Positions 17,387 to 25,449 of a stretch of 60,170 nt of DNA are shown here, piece by piece. This stretch comes from Pseudomonadales bacterium. Lineage in GTDB: Bacteria; Pseudomonadota; Gammaproteobacteria; Pseudomonadales; Halieaceae. The notes beneath the pieces were generated by a model that was not told the origin of the DNA, ran no database searches, and worked only from the letters and a program-made list of their open reading frames with translations. Position 1 is the first letter of the stretch. Each line of letters starts with the position of its first letter. The position numbers and the translations under genes are program-made. Location: positions 1-60,170 of the forward strand of contig JACKNU010000012.1 of the NCBI GenBank assembly GCA_024234675.1. The letters are read 5' to 3'.

Positions 17387-18243
17387 CACCGGTCTCCTCC
17401 GCCCACTTTCGCGATGAACAGGTCCGCAAGCGTCGGCGTTTTCAGCTCGCCCAGTTGCGCCAGTTTGCGACGCTCGACGTCCTCGAAAATGAATGCCCGG
17501 CCCCCGAGAATCGCGCGCTGGCCAACGGGTTCGAGGGCTTCGGCCAGCGCCGCGTTCGGGCCCACGGCGTGCAGCTCCGCGAAGTGTTCCGGAATTGTCT
17601 CCATGCTCTCCCTGAGAATGCATTTGCCGGCCCGCAGGAACATGACATCGGTGAGAATATTCTCGACCTCCTCGACCTGGTGGGTCGAAATAATGATGGT
17701 TCGCTGGTCGTCGTAGTAGTCGTTCAGCAATTGTTCGAAAAACTGCTTTCTGAACAGGATGTCCAGCCCCAGGGTGGGTTCGTCCAGGATGAGCAGGCGC
17801 GCGTCGATGCTCATGACCAGGGCCAGGTGCAACTGTACGATCATTCCCTTGGAGAGCTGCCTGACGCGGCGTTGCATGCCCACCTCGGTGCCGGCCAGGA
17901 AATGCAGGGCCCGATCCCGGTTGAACCGGGGGTGTACGCCTGTCACGTAGTCGATCAGCTGGTTAACCTTCATCCAGCCGGGCAGCACCGCGGTATCGGT
18001 AATGGAGCAGACCTGCTGCATCATCCGGCTGCGGTCCCGCCGCGGGTCATGACCCAGCACCGCGATCTCTCCCTCGTAGTCACTCAGGCCCAGTATCGAG
18101 CGCAGCAGGGTCGTCTTGCCAGCCCCGTTGGGGCCTATCAGCCCCAGGATGCTGCCGGCGTTTACCCGCAGGTCTATGCCGTCCAGGGCGCGCTGCTGAC
18201 CGAAGTGCTTGCTAACCCCGTTGGCGTTTATAACGGTATCCAT
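17386..18243 (-). CDS. ABC transporter ATP-binding protein
   Basis: 285 residues, the nucleotide-binding subunit for the adjacent permease. Walker A GPNGAGKT at 37-44, a signature motif LSKGM at 130-134 in place of the usual LSGGQ, Walker B LLILDEP at 150-156, and a switch His in IISTHQVEEVE. The LSKG variant occurs in other GntR-linked exporters of the YtrB type. Its start overlaps the GntR gene's stop by one base. It should energise export of a substrate that cannot be named. Confidence 0.92.
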   Translation of the reverse strand: MDTVINANGVSKHFGQQRALDGIDLRVNAGSILGLIGPNGAGKTTLLRSILGLSDYEGEIAVLGHDPRRDRSRMMQQVCSITDTAVLPGWMKVNQLIDYVTGVHPRFNRDRALHFLAGTEVGMQRRVRQLSKGMIVQLHLALVMSIDARLLILDEPTLGLDILFRKQFFEQLLNDYYDDQRTIIISTHQVEEVENILTDVMFLRAGKCILRESMETIPEHFAELHAVGPNAALAEALEPVGQRAILGGRAFIFEDVERRKLAQLGELKTPTLADLFIAKVGGGDR

Positions 18244-18614
18244 CAGTGTTTTTCTCCCATTTCGCGCAAGCGCCGGGCAATTTCGTCAAGCCCGATACCC
18301 AGGGCCTGCACACGCTGGGCAAAAGCCGGTAGTTCGGTCTCGATGAACTTCTTCTTTTCTGTCCGGTTCAACAACTCCCTGGCGCCAGGTACCACGAACA
18401 TGCCCAGGCCCCGGCGCTTCTCCAGCAGTCCCATGTCGACCAACTCCTGGTACGCCTTGGCCACGGTCAGGTGATTGATCTGGTAATCCGAGGAAACCTG
18501 GCGCACCGAGGGAACGGGCGCGCCCTCGGCAAAGCTGCCGTCAAGTACCCGCTCCACAACCATTTCCCGCAGCTGCAGGTAAATGGGTTGTTTGTCGTTC
18601 CACTCTATCGCCAA
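18243..18614 (-). CDS. GntR-family transcriptional regulator, YtrA subfamily
   Basis: 123 residues: an N-terminal winged helix (PIYLQLREMVVERVLDGSF, VPSVRQVSSDYQINHLTVAKAY, LLEKRRGLGMFV) and a short C-terminal dimerising helix pair, the hallmark of the small YtrA subfamily. YtrA proteins are usually autoregulators of the ABC transporter operon in which they sit, repressing it until cell-wall antibiotic or envelope stress relieves them. That fits this operon: head-GIN protein, GntR, ATPase, permease. A TTG start with GGGAG upstream is chosen; it is the only start upstream of the winged helix. A candidate operator lies ahead of the operon at 19506-19527. Confidence 0.92.
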   Translation of the reverse strand: MAIEWNDKQPIYLQLREMVVERVLDGSFAEGAPVPSVRQVSSDYQINHLTVAKAYQELVDMGLLEKRRGLGMFVVPGARELLNRTEKKKFIETELPAFAQRVQALGIGLDEIARRLREMGEKH

Positions 18615-18641
18615 GAAGGGCTCCCGCCGGACGTTCCGGCC

Positions 18642-19484
18642 TCAGTCCCGCCGCCGGACTTCGCCGGAGCCCAGGATTGAAGTCGAAATGGCCGGGGCGC
18701 CCCGGTAGCGCAGGTCGCCGCTCCCCAGGATTTCGGCCTCCAGCTGGTCCAGCACCCGGATCTCGACATCTCCCGAGCCTATTATGGTGACCCTGGCGTC
18801 ATCGGCGGACAGTTTGGCCATCCCCACGTCGCCACTGCCTAACACGGCAATTTCCAGGGAGTCCGTATGGCTGTCACTCTCCAGGGTGATATCCCCACTG
18901 CCGGCCAGGTGAACTTTCAACAAGCCCGTTTGCAACTCGCCCACCTGGATGTCGCCGCTGCCATTGACCTGCAGCCGGGTGGTTTGCGACTCGACCCTGG
19001 CGGCCTGCAATTCACCGGAGCCTGCCAACTGCAGCTCGAGCTCGGTACCCGTCAGGTCGTACAGGCGAATCGCCCCTGAGCCATCCAGGGAAATCACCAG
19101 CCGGGTCGCGTCCAGTGGTTTTACGAACGCTTCACCGGAACCCATCACCTGCAGTACCTCCAGTCGGGTTACCGCCAGTTTGTACTGGATATCATCGACC
19201 TTTGTGCCGTCGACCGTCATACCCAGGCGCAGGGTGTCGCCGTCCAGGACGAAAGGTGGCGGTTCCAGGTCGCGCGGGTCACCGCGAAACTTCAGTTCGC
19301 CGGTTTCCCCCGACCGGATCTCCAACTGGTTGGCGCCCTGCAGCAGCACCTTGCTGAAACGGAGTCCGTCAACGCTCCTCACCTCAGCCATGGCGAGGGT
19401 GCTGAAGCAGGCGAGAACCAGCAGGATCGCGGGCCGGTTTCTCCCGCGAACGGCAGGCTGCTTGCTGCGGTCGAGTAGAGCCAT
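18642..19484 (-). CDS. Exported head-GIN/DUF2807-domain beta-helix protein
   Basis: 280 residues. A signal peptide (PAILLVLACFSTLAMA) precedes a domain beginning SVDGLRFSKVLLQGANQLEI, then a run of about ten GSG turns (MGSGEAF, DGSGAIRL, AGSGELQ, NGSGDIQ, AGSGDITL, LGSGDVGM, IGSGDVEI, LGSGDLRY, LGSGEVRR). The period is roughly 20 residues and implies a right-handed beta helix as in DUF2807 (PF10988) proteins. In those families the domain is usually an adhesin-like or anti-sigma output module; here the role is unknown. It is the first gene of the GntR-ABC operon, so it may be an envelope component of that response. The ATG has GAGG 8 bp upstream. Confidence 0.88.
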   Translation of the reverse strand: MALLDRSKQPAVRGRNRPAILLVLACFSTLAMAEVRSVDGLRFSKVLLQGANQLEIRSGETGELKFRGDPRDLEPPPFVLDGDTLRLGMTVDGTKVDDIQYKLAVTRLEVLQVMGSGEAFVKPLDATRLVISLDGSGAIRLYDLTGTELELQLAGSGELQAARVESQTTRLQVNGSGDIQVGELQTGLLKVHLAGSGDITLESDSHTDSLEIAVLGSGDVGMAKLSADDARVTIIGSGDVEIRVLDQLEAEILGSGDLRYRGAPAISTSILGSGEVRRRD

Positions 19485-19505
19485 CGGTAGCGCCTCATTG
19501 ATATA

Positions 19506-19527
19506 GTGTTATGCAATACTATAACAC
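19506..19527. promoter_or_regulatory. Candidate YtrA/GntR operator: perfect 7-bp inverted repeat
   Basis: Arms GTGTTAT (19506-19512) and ATAACAC (19521-19527) around an 8-base spacer, a perfect 22-bp inverted repeat 22-43 bp upstream of the first gene of the GntR operon. It overlaps the predicted -10 hexamer. This is the expected position for an autoregulatory GntR repressor site, although binding is inferred. Confidence 0.55.
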
Positions 19528-19544
19528 CAGGGCAAAAGTCGCAA
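19516..19544 (-). promoter_or_regulatory. Sigma70-type promoter of the head-GIN/GntR/ABC operon
   Basis: Minus strand: -35 TTGCGA (19539-19544), a 17-bp spacer, and -10 TAGTAT (19516-19521). The predicted start is near 19509, giving a leader of about 25 bases to the ATG at 19484. The -10 hexamer lies inside the operator palindrome. Confidence 0.55.
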
Positions 19545-19584
19545 GGGCTGCCGCTGTCGGTGGCCCCTGGCCCGGGTGGACGGG

Positions 19585-20334
19585 CTAGTCCTGGATGACG
19601 ATTTCGACGCGGCGGTTCAGTTGCCGCCCTTCGGGGGTGCTGTTGGAGGCGATGGGCCTGGCTTCACCGTAGCCGATAGTGCTGATGCGCAGGGGGCTGA
19701 CCCCCGCGGCCAGCAGGGCATCTCTCACCGACGCCGCGCGCCGTTCGGAAAGGCCCAGGTTGAAAATTTCACTACCCACGTCGTCGGTGTAGCCCTCGAT
19801 CAATACGGTTTTGGCCGGGTATTCCGCCATGAACAGCGCCAGGCGCTCGATGGTGCTCATGGCACCGGGCTGTAAATCCGCCTTGCCGGTGGAGAACAGC
19901 ACGTCTCCCAGGGTGATAACCATGCCCCGGTCCGTATCGACGGCCTGCAGGGCCTCCAGTTCGCTGCGCAGCATGTTAACTTCCATGTCCCGCGCCTGCA
20001 GGCGGGCTGCTTCCTTGGTTTTGCTCAGCTCGGCCAGCTTGATTCTGGCCACCTTGCGATCGGCGATTGCCAGCGCGGTGCGGGTACGGGCCTGGGCCAC
20101 ATAGGCCAGGGAGGTCATATCACCGTTGGTTTCCGCCACGGCAGCCTGTTGCAGGGCCTGCTCGGCGCGCTGCAGCTCGTCGGGGGCGTACCTGAGTACG
20201 TTTTCATTCTGCCTGGTGGCGTTGTAGAACGCCTCGGCTTCGAGCAGGGAGGGGTTTTTCTGCAAGCCGCCGCAGGCCGCGGTCAGCACGGTCGCGAGCA
20301 CAAGGGCCGAAAATCTAGGCGCTTTTGTCAACAT
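19585..20334 (-). CDS. OmpA-family lipoprotein with N-terminal DUF4398-like domain
   Basis: 249 residues. Signal peptide ending in lipobox LTAAC (Cys21), a DUF4398-like helical stretch (LRYAPDELQRAEQALQQAAVAE ... ARTRTALAIADRK), and a C-terminal OmpA-like peptidoglycan-binding domain from about residue 130 (GDVLFSTGKADLQPGAMSTIE, IEGYTDDVGSEIFNLGLSERRA, RRVEIVIQD). It should tether the outer membrane to peptidoglycan. Its start has AGGAG 8 bp upstream. Third gene of a minus-strand operon after the L,D-transpeptidase and the other DUF4398 lipoprotein (32-bp gap). Confidence 0.9.
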   Translation of the reverse strand: MLTKAPRFSALVLATVLTAACGGLQKNPSLLEAEAFYNATRQNENVLRYAPDELQRAEQALQQAAVAETNGDMTSLAYVAQARTRTALAIADRKVARIKLAELSKTKEAARLQARDMEVNMLRSELEALQAVDTDRGMVITLGDVLFSTGKADLQPGAMSTIERLALFMAEYPAKTVLIEGYTDDVGSEIFNLGLSERRAASVRDALLAAGVSPLRISTIGYGEARPIASNSTPEGRQLNRRVEIVIQD

Positions 20335-20366
20335 GGTGAATTCTCCTGGTTTTGCCGGCATGGCGC

Positions 20367-20759
20367 TCACTGGCCCTGGCTGCGCATAATTTCTTCGCGC
20401 AGAACCTCTATGCTGATCTCCATCTCACGCACAGATTGTTCCGCCTCGGCTTTCCCAGTCAGGGCCTGGGCCAGTTCGGCATCGGCCTGGGCCTCGTCGG
20501 CCAGTCGTTTGGCCTCGTTGTAGTCTTCCTTCTGCAACGCCTGTTCCGCCCGCCGCAATTTATCCCGGGCGCGATCCATTTCGACGGGGGCATAGGGCGT
20601 GGAGCCCTGGTTTTCGGCGCTCATCAGGGCGGCGCGCGCACCCGCGATCTCGGCATCCGGGACGGGGGTGCTGCTGCAGCCGGGTAGCAGGATGGCGAGG
20701 CCGCACAACAGCGCGCCCAGCTCCAGCCGGGTAGGTCGTGCTCTGGCTATTGTTCTCAT
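20367..20759 (-). CDS. DUF4398 domain-containing lipoprotein
   Basis: 130 residues: a signal peptide with lipobox LLPGC and then a helical DUF4398 region (YAPVEMDRARDKLRRAEQAL). The heptad-rich C-terminus (AEQSVREMEISIEVLREEI) is probably coiled coil. Its first half resembles the N-terminal half of the OmpA-like gene next door. It sits 29 bp behind the L,D-transpeptidase and is likely cotranscribed with it. Function unknown, but the neighbours point to the cell wall-outer membrane junction. I start at the ATG after AGGAG; a longer in-frame start exists upstream. Confidence 0.82.
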   Translation of the reverse strand: MRTIARARPTRLELGALLCGLAILLPGCSSTPVPDAEIAGARAALMSAENQGSTPYAPVEMDRARDKLRRAEQALQKEDYNEAKRLADEAQADAELAQALTGKAEAEQSVREMEISIEVLREEIMRSQGQ

Positions 20760-20788
20760 CACAAGTTGCTCCTGAACGATTTCTGCGT

Positions 20789-21880
20789 TCACTGTATACC
20801 ATCGGCGGCGCCGGGCGAAGCTGTGTCCGCCGGGGAATCCGCATCGTAGTCAACCGGAGCCCAGCCGGGGGTGCTGGAAACCCGGGGTGCCTGCGCCAAC
20901 AACTCGTGCAATTCTGCGCTGCCCTGGGTGATCGGCACGGGGAGGCCACGGGCCTCGCGAACGGTCTGCTGCACTTTGGCCGGGTTGACCATGGTCGACT
21001 GCACCGCGGTGCGGGCCACCAGCATTTGTTCCGGCGATGTCGGGCTGGCGCCTGCCGCCCTGCTGTCCTCCGCCAGGGGCGGGTGGGCTTCCAGGTACAG
21101 TACGCCGCCGCGCCAGCCGGTCAGGTAGGGTTCGTTAATAATGCGCACAGGAGTTCCCACCGGGACCTCGGGAAACAGCCTGGCGATATCCTCGGGGTAG
21201 AGCCGTATGCAGCCGTGGCTGACGCGCATCCCCACACCCCACGGCTTGTTGGTCCCGTGAATCAGATAACTCGGCATGCTCAGGCGCATGGCGTACTCCC
21301 CCAGCGGGTTATCCGGCCCCGGGGGCACGACCCGGGGCAGGGGATCGCCCATGGCGGCGTGTTCCCTGCGCACGGATTGGGGTACGGTCCACTTCGGGTT
21401 GGCCGTCTTCTGGATAATGCGGGTCTCTCCCTGGGGGGTTTCCCAGCCCTCCCTGCCTATGCCCATCGGGTGGGTGATAACCTCGGCGGGCTGGCCCGGC
21501 GCGGGTTCGGGGAAATAGAACAGGCGCATCGAGGCGAGGTTCAGCACCAGCCCCTTGCGGGCGCCGGCCGGGAGCACGAATTCGGTGGGCAGTACCACCG
21601 CGGTGCCTTCCCCCGGCAGCCAGGGATCGACTCCCGGGTTGGCGGCCACTATCTCCTCATAGCCCAGGTTATAACGACGGGCTATATCAGCAAGCGTATC
21701 CTCCGACCTGGCCGAGGCGACCTGAATTTTACCGACCACATCGGTCCCTTCCGGCGGCAGCGTAAAGCGATCGCTGGGGGAGGGGGACGCCGCGGCCTCG
21801 GTGAGCTGGCCGGTATCAAACAGGGCGCAGCCGGACAGCAGACCGGTGGCGAGCAATAGCACAAGTGACAATACCTTCAT
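20789..21880 (-). CDS. L,D-transpeptidase lipoprotein (YkuD catalytic domain, LysM-like N-terminus)
   Basis: 363 residues. Lipobox LLSGC gives Cys18 as the probable lipid anchor. A LysM-like domain (residues ~50-105, SEDTLADIARRYNLGYEEIVAANPG) is followed by a YkuD L,D-transpeptidase domain with the motif HGTN at 208-211 and SHGCIRLYPED with catalytic Cys224. L,D-transpeptidases either form 3-3 crosslinks or attach Braun lipoprotein; both are possible here. It leads an operon with two DUF4398 lipoproteins, one fused to an OmpA domain, so attachment of outer-membrane anchors to peptidoglycan is an attractive model. Confidence 0.93.
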   Translation of the reverse strand: MKVLSLVLLLATGLLSGCALFDTGQLTEAAASPSPSDRFTLPPEGTDVVGKIQVASARSEDTLADIARRYNLGYEEIVAANPGVDPWLPGEGTAVVLPTEFVLPAGARKGLVLNLASMRLFYFPEPAPGQPAEVITHPMGIGREGWETPQGETRIIQKTANPKWTVPQSVRREHAAMGDPLPRVVPPGPDNPLGEYAMRLSMPSYLIHGTNKPWGVGMRVSHGCIRLYPEDIARLFPEVPVGTPVRIINEPYLTGWRGGVLYLEAHPPLAEDSRAAGASPTSPEQMLVARTAVQSTMVNPAKVQQTVREARGLPVPITQGSAELHELLAQAPRVSSTPGWAPVDYDADSPADTASPGAADGIQ

Positions 21881-22180
21881 GGGTTAAAGGATGCAGCTCA
21901 AGTCACCTGTTTGTAAAGCACAGATATCGCAGCCCTGGCGTGTCCCCCGGGGCGCGACGGGTCAAATCCGGCGAGGCGCGACCAGGGCCCCGGGAGGCTG
22001 CTGTCGAGTCGCCGAGCGGAGAATGAGAGCCATATCCCAGTTCAGGGGAAATGACCATCTTTGCGGGTGTTCCGGGGCCCTTGTTGGCGCTTATACTCCC
22101 CCCGGCAAACGGAGGTTGGTTTTCAGGTGTCGGTTTATTATCCCGGTTCTCTGTTAGAGGCTGGCAGGGAAGGTTCTTCG
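21881..22180. other. Intergenic promoter region between divergent operons
   Basis: 300 bp between the L,D-transpeptidase gene (minus) and the GNAT-carbamoyltransferase operon (plus). A plus-strand TATACT at 22092-22097, with a weak TTCCGG 16 bp upstream, is a possible promoter for the five-gene operon, about 80 bp ahead of the GTG start. No RNA gene or long repeat is seen. Confidence 0.4.
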
Positions 22181-23317
22181 GTGGGCGAACTCGGTTCATC
22201 CAGTTTCAGGGTTGTACCCGTCCAGGGTGGTGATGGCCTCATTGCGTTGCGGGAGCAGTGGATGGACCTGCTCTGCAGGGCACTGAACCCGACTTTTCTG
22301 CACGAGTTGCCATGGTCCCAGGCGGTCGCCACCGCACTCAAGCCCGGTCGGGTGGTTTTCTACTTCGTCTACGACCGGGATCGACTGGTTGCCGTGATCC
22401 CGCTGGAGTACCGGGCGCGATGGAACGGCCCGGTCCGGCTGCGGGCCCTGCACCTGCCCAGCCACTCCAACATCTACCTGAATGATATCCTGCTGGATCG
22501 AGACTACGTGGACGAGGATGTCCTCGGCGCGGTGCTGGAGGCTGTCTCCGGCCAGTCGCAGGGCCTGCGCTGGGACTATTTCAAGCTGCGCAAATTCAAC
22601 GCACGCTCCGCTCTCTACGCCTACCTGCAGGGCAGGGCCGTCGAGTTGCGCGAGGTAGGGGGGAGTGCGTTTATCCCCTGCCGGAACCGGGCCGATATCC
22701 AGGGAATCTCGAAAAAAGCCTGGAAGAACGCCAACCGGCTCGCCAGAAAGGCCGCCGATGAGGTCGGCGCGCTGGCGCTAACCCACAGTACTCCCGGCGA
22801 GCCCCTGGAGCCCTGGTTCGAGGATTTTATGCGCATCGAGTCCTCCGGCTGGAAAGGCGAGGACGGCACGGGGACCAGCCTGTTGTTGGATAAAAGAGCC
22901 CAGGCCTTTTTCCGCGCACTGATCGTGGATAACGCGGAGAACTGGGAGACGAGAGTCTACGTATTATGTTTTGGCGAGGCGCAGGTAGCTTCGGTGCTCT
23001 GCATCTGCAGCGGCCAGGTACTTTACGTTCTGAAAACCGGCTACAACGAGGAGTACAAGGCCTATGGCCCGGGCAGTATCCTCATCGCGCGCCTGATCGA
23101 AATAATGGCGGATAACCCGGACGTCACTGCCATTAACCTGACCACCGCGCCGCCGTGGTCGGAGCGGTGGCACTTCGAGCGCGCCTCTGTGCATGAAGTT
23201 ATCATTACCGGCAACACACTGCGTGGCCGGCTGTATGGTGGACTCTATCGCCTGAAATGCCGGCTTTCGCCGCTGAAAAACAGGCTGATTTTGGCCAAAC
23301 AAGGAAACAAGGTTTGA
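22181..23317 (+). CDS. CelD/BcsL-type GNAT acyltransferase family protein
   Basis: 378 residues of the CelD/FemAB-like GNAT superfamily (Acetyltransf_6 type), found in polysaccharide synthesis loci. Supporting pattern: PTFLHELPWSQA near residue 30, the strand run VVFYFVYDRDRLVAVIPLEY, DYFKLRKFNARSALYAYLQG, a Lys/Arg-rich KKAWKNANRLARKA, and C-terminal LYVLKTGYNEEYKAYGPGSI (the family's conserved acceptor-side signature). It would transfer an acyl or aminoacyl group to a sugar or amino acid; the acceptor is unknown. The GTG start has AGGGAAGG upstream. The stop overlaps the TTG start of the carbamoyltransferase (TTGA). Confidence 0.8.
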   Translation: MGELGSSSFRVVPVQGGDGLIALREQWMDLLCRALNPTFLHELPWSQAVATALKPGRVVFYFVYDRDRLVAVIPLEYRARWNGPVRLRALHLPSHSNIYLNDILLDRDYVDEDVLGAVLEAVSGQSQGLRWDYFKLRKFNARSALYAYLQGRAVELREVGGSAFIPCRNRADIQGISKKAWKNANRLARKAADEVGALALTHSTPGEPLEPWFEDFMRIESSGWKGEDGTGTSLLLDKRAQAFFRALIVDNAENWETRVYVLCFGEAQVASVLCICSGQVLYVLKTGYNEEYKAYGPGSILIARLIEIMADNPDVTAINLTTAPPWSERWHFERASVHEVIITGNTLRGRLYGGLYRLKCRLSPLKNRLILAKQGNKV

Positions 23318-25026
23318 AAATTCTCGGTATCAACTATTTCTTTCACGATTCATCCGCTTGCATCGTCGATGACGGCGAACTGGTGGTCGCACTCGAAGAG
23401 GAGCGTTTCAGTCGCAGCAAACACACTACCCTGTTCCCGCATGCAGCCATCGCCCGCTGCCTGGAAGTGGCCGGCTGCGGTTACGAGGATATAGATCATG
23501 TGGCCGTGTCAATCAATCCCACCAAGGACTGGCACAAGAAAATCCTGTATGGCCTGAAGCTGGGTCATCGGATGTGGCCCTTCGTCAAGCACGAGTTGAT
23601 CAGGGCAGTCAGAAAGCAAGTGGACTTCAATGCCTGGTACAAGGAGCACTGGCCCGCCGGCAAAGGCCCGACCGTACACAATGTAGATCATCACCTGTCA
23701 CATATCGCCGGCTCGTTTTTCGTCTCCCCCTATGACAAGGCCGCCCTGTTGTCCATAGACGGGTCGGGAGAGTGGTCCACGACCTGGATGGGCGAAACGG
23801 ATGGCAGGCACTTCACCTGTTACAGCGAGACCGAGTTTCCCAACTCGCTGGGGTCCTTTTACGAAGCTGCGACGCAGTTCTGTGGCTTCAGGCCCAACTA
23901 CGATGAGGGCAAGACCATGGGGCTGGCGCCCTTCGGTGACCCGGAGCGGTTTTATGGCACCATGGCGCAGATGATTGAAATCGGCCCCAGAGGCGAGGTG
24001 AAGATGGACCTGTCCTGGTTCAATTACCAGACGCTCGCCCACTGGCGGCTTGGCGACAGGTATGTACAGGCTTTCGGCAGGCCCAGGCAGGATGGCGAGC
24101 CGATAGAGAAACACCACGAGGACGTCGCGGCGGCCGCCCAGCGGGTACTGGAAGACCGCGTGCTGGAGATGTGCAGGATCCTGGAACGGGAATCCTCGGC
24201 GGACTACCTGGTCATATCGGGTGGGGTTGCACTCAACAGTGTGATGAACGGGCGCATCCTCAGGGAAACGCGCTTCAAGGATGTCTATGTGATGCCTGCT
24301 GCCGGCGACAATGGCACCTGCATAGGCGCGGCGTATTACGTATACAACCACAAGCTGGGCGCCACCAGGCGCTATTCCCACAACAATCCCTACCTGGGCA
24401 CGGAGTACAGCAACGAGTTTATAGAGCGCACGCTCAAGCAATGCAAACTGCCCTATGAAAAGCTGGGGGACGCCAGCACCACGGCGGCTCGCCTGCTGGG
24501 GGAGGGCAAAATCATCGGCTGGTTCCAGGGCCGTATGGAAATCGGTCCCAGGGCACTGGGCAGCCGCAGCATACTGGCCAATCCCACCCTGCCGGACATG
24601 AAGGCGAAGATCAACGCGGAGGTGAAACACCGCGAGGCCTACCGTCCTTTTGCGCCCTCTGCGACGGTGGAGTGCAGCAAGGAGTATTTCGACATCGATG
24701 TCGAGGCGCCGTTCATGCTCAAGGTCTGCGATGTCAGGCCCGACAAGCGCGAGTTGCTGCCGGCAATCACCCATGTCGACGGCTCCGCCAGGCTGCATAC
24801 GGTGCGCGCGGAAACCAGTCCCCGCTACCATAAACTGATTGCCGAGCTGGGCGGGATCACGGGCGTGCCGGTAGTCCTGAATACCAGCTTCAATATCATG
24901 GGCGAGCCTGTGGTCGAGTCGCCGCTGCAGGCGATCCGGTGCTTTTTCTCCACCGGCCTGGACGCCCTGGTGATCGGCGATTTCCTGGTGCGCAAGGACG
25001 GTGTCGGCACATCAGTTACCGTGTGA
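23314..25026 (+). CDS. Carbamoyltransferase, NodU/CmcH family
   Basis: 570 residues. It transfers a carbamoyl group from carbamoyl phosphate to a hydroxyl of a sugar or related acceptor. Conserved landmarks: NYFFHDSSACIVDDGELV, HHLSHIAGSFF (metal-binding histidines), LLSIDGSGEW, GFRPNYDEGKTMGLAP, ISGGVALNSVMNGRIL, WFQGRMEIGPRALGSRS and the C-terminal LNTSFNIMGEPVVESP. Starts at TTG inside the end of the GNAT gene (TTGA overlap, AAGGAAA upstream), so it is translationally coupled. In this context the acceptor is likely a surface glycan or glycoconjugate made or modified by the operon; no acceptor can be read from the sequence. Confidence 0.92.
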   Translation: MKILGINYFFHDSSACIVDDGELVVALEEERFSRSKHTTLFPHAAIARCLEVAGCGYEDIDHVAVSINPTKDWHKKILYGLKLGHRMWPFVKHELIRAVRKQVDFNAWYKEHWPAGKGPTVHNVDHHLSHIAGSFFVSPYDKAALLSIDGSGEWSTTWMGETDGRHFTCYSETEFPNSLGSFYEAATQFCGFRPNYDEGKTMGLAPFGDPERFYGTMAQMIEIGPRGEVKMDLSWFNYQTLAHWRLGDRYVQAFGRPRQDGEPIEKHHEDVAAAAQRVLEDRVLEMCRILERESSADYLVISGGVALNSVMNGRILRETRFKDVYVMPAAGDNGTCIGAAYYVYNHKLGATRRYSHNNPYLGTEYSNEFIERTLKQCKLPYEKLGDASTTAARLLGEGKIIGWFQGRMEIGPRALGSRSILANPTLPDMKAKINAEVKHREAYRPFAPSATVECSKEYFDIDVEAPFMLKVCDVRPDKRELLPAITHVDGSARLHTVRAETSPRYHKLIAELGGITGVPVVLNTSFNIMGEPVVESPLQAIRCFFSTGLDALVIGDFLVRKDGVGTSVTV

Positions 25027-25029
25027 GCC

Positions 25030-25449
25030 ATGCCCCTGCATAACGTGTTTACCAGTCTCGCCTTCATCGCCGTGGGCGCCATTGCTTTCTACCCGGTCTA
25101 TATGCTCGCGGTATTTTGCCTGGACTACAGCTGCGGGGGGCGCGTTTTGTGGCAGTCGCTGGTTTATGAATCCTGGTTCCACACCGTCGCCCTGCTGCGC
25201 TCGGACTGGCTCCTCGCGCTGCCGGTCGGGGCCGTGGTCAGCGGGCCACTGCTGCTGCCCGAACTGCTGCGCGCCGGGGGAGCGGGCAACACTGCGGTCG
25301 CGCTGGTATCCGCCGCGGTCATTGCCGCTATAGTGCTGGCATCGCGTATGTTGGGCTTTGAGGGAACGCAAGTGATCCCGGTCGGGTTTGTCACCGTGGT
25401 ACTGGCCTGCGGCTGTCACCTGGCTTTCCGATTTCGCCGGGCGAACTGA
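25030..25449 (+). CDS. Small polytopic membrane protein, unknown function
   Basis: 139 residues, about four predicted transmembrane helices (for example FIAVGAIAFYPVYMLAVFCLDY, LLALPVGAVVSGPLLLPELL, TAVALVSAAVIAAIVLASRML, VIPVGFVTVVLACGCHLAF). No motif or family recognised. It starts 3 bp after the carbamoyltransferase stop and its own stop overlaps the next ATG by one base, so it belongs to the coupled operon. It is probably in the inner membrane and could help localise the exported caspase-like protein or act in transport. Confidence 0.7.
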   Translation: MPLHNVFTSLAFIAVGAIAFYPVYMLAVFCLDYSCGGRVLWQSLVYESWFHTVALLRSDWLLALPVGAVVSGPLLLPELLRAGGAGNTAVALVSAAVIAAIVLASRMLGFEGTQVIPVGFVTVVLACGCHLAFRFRRAN

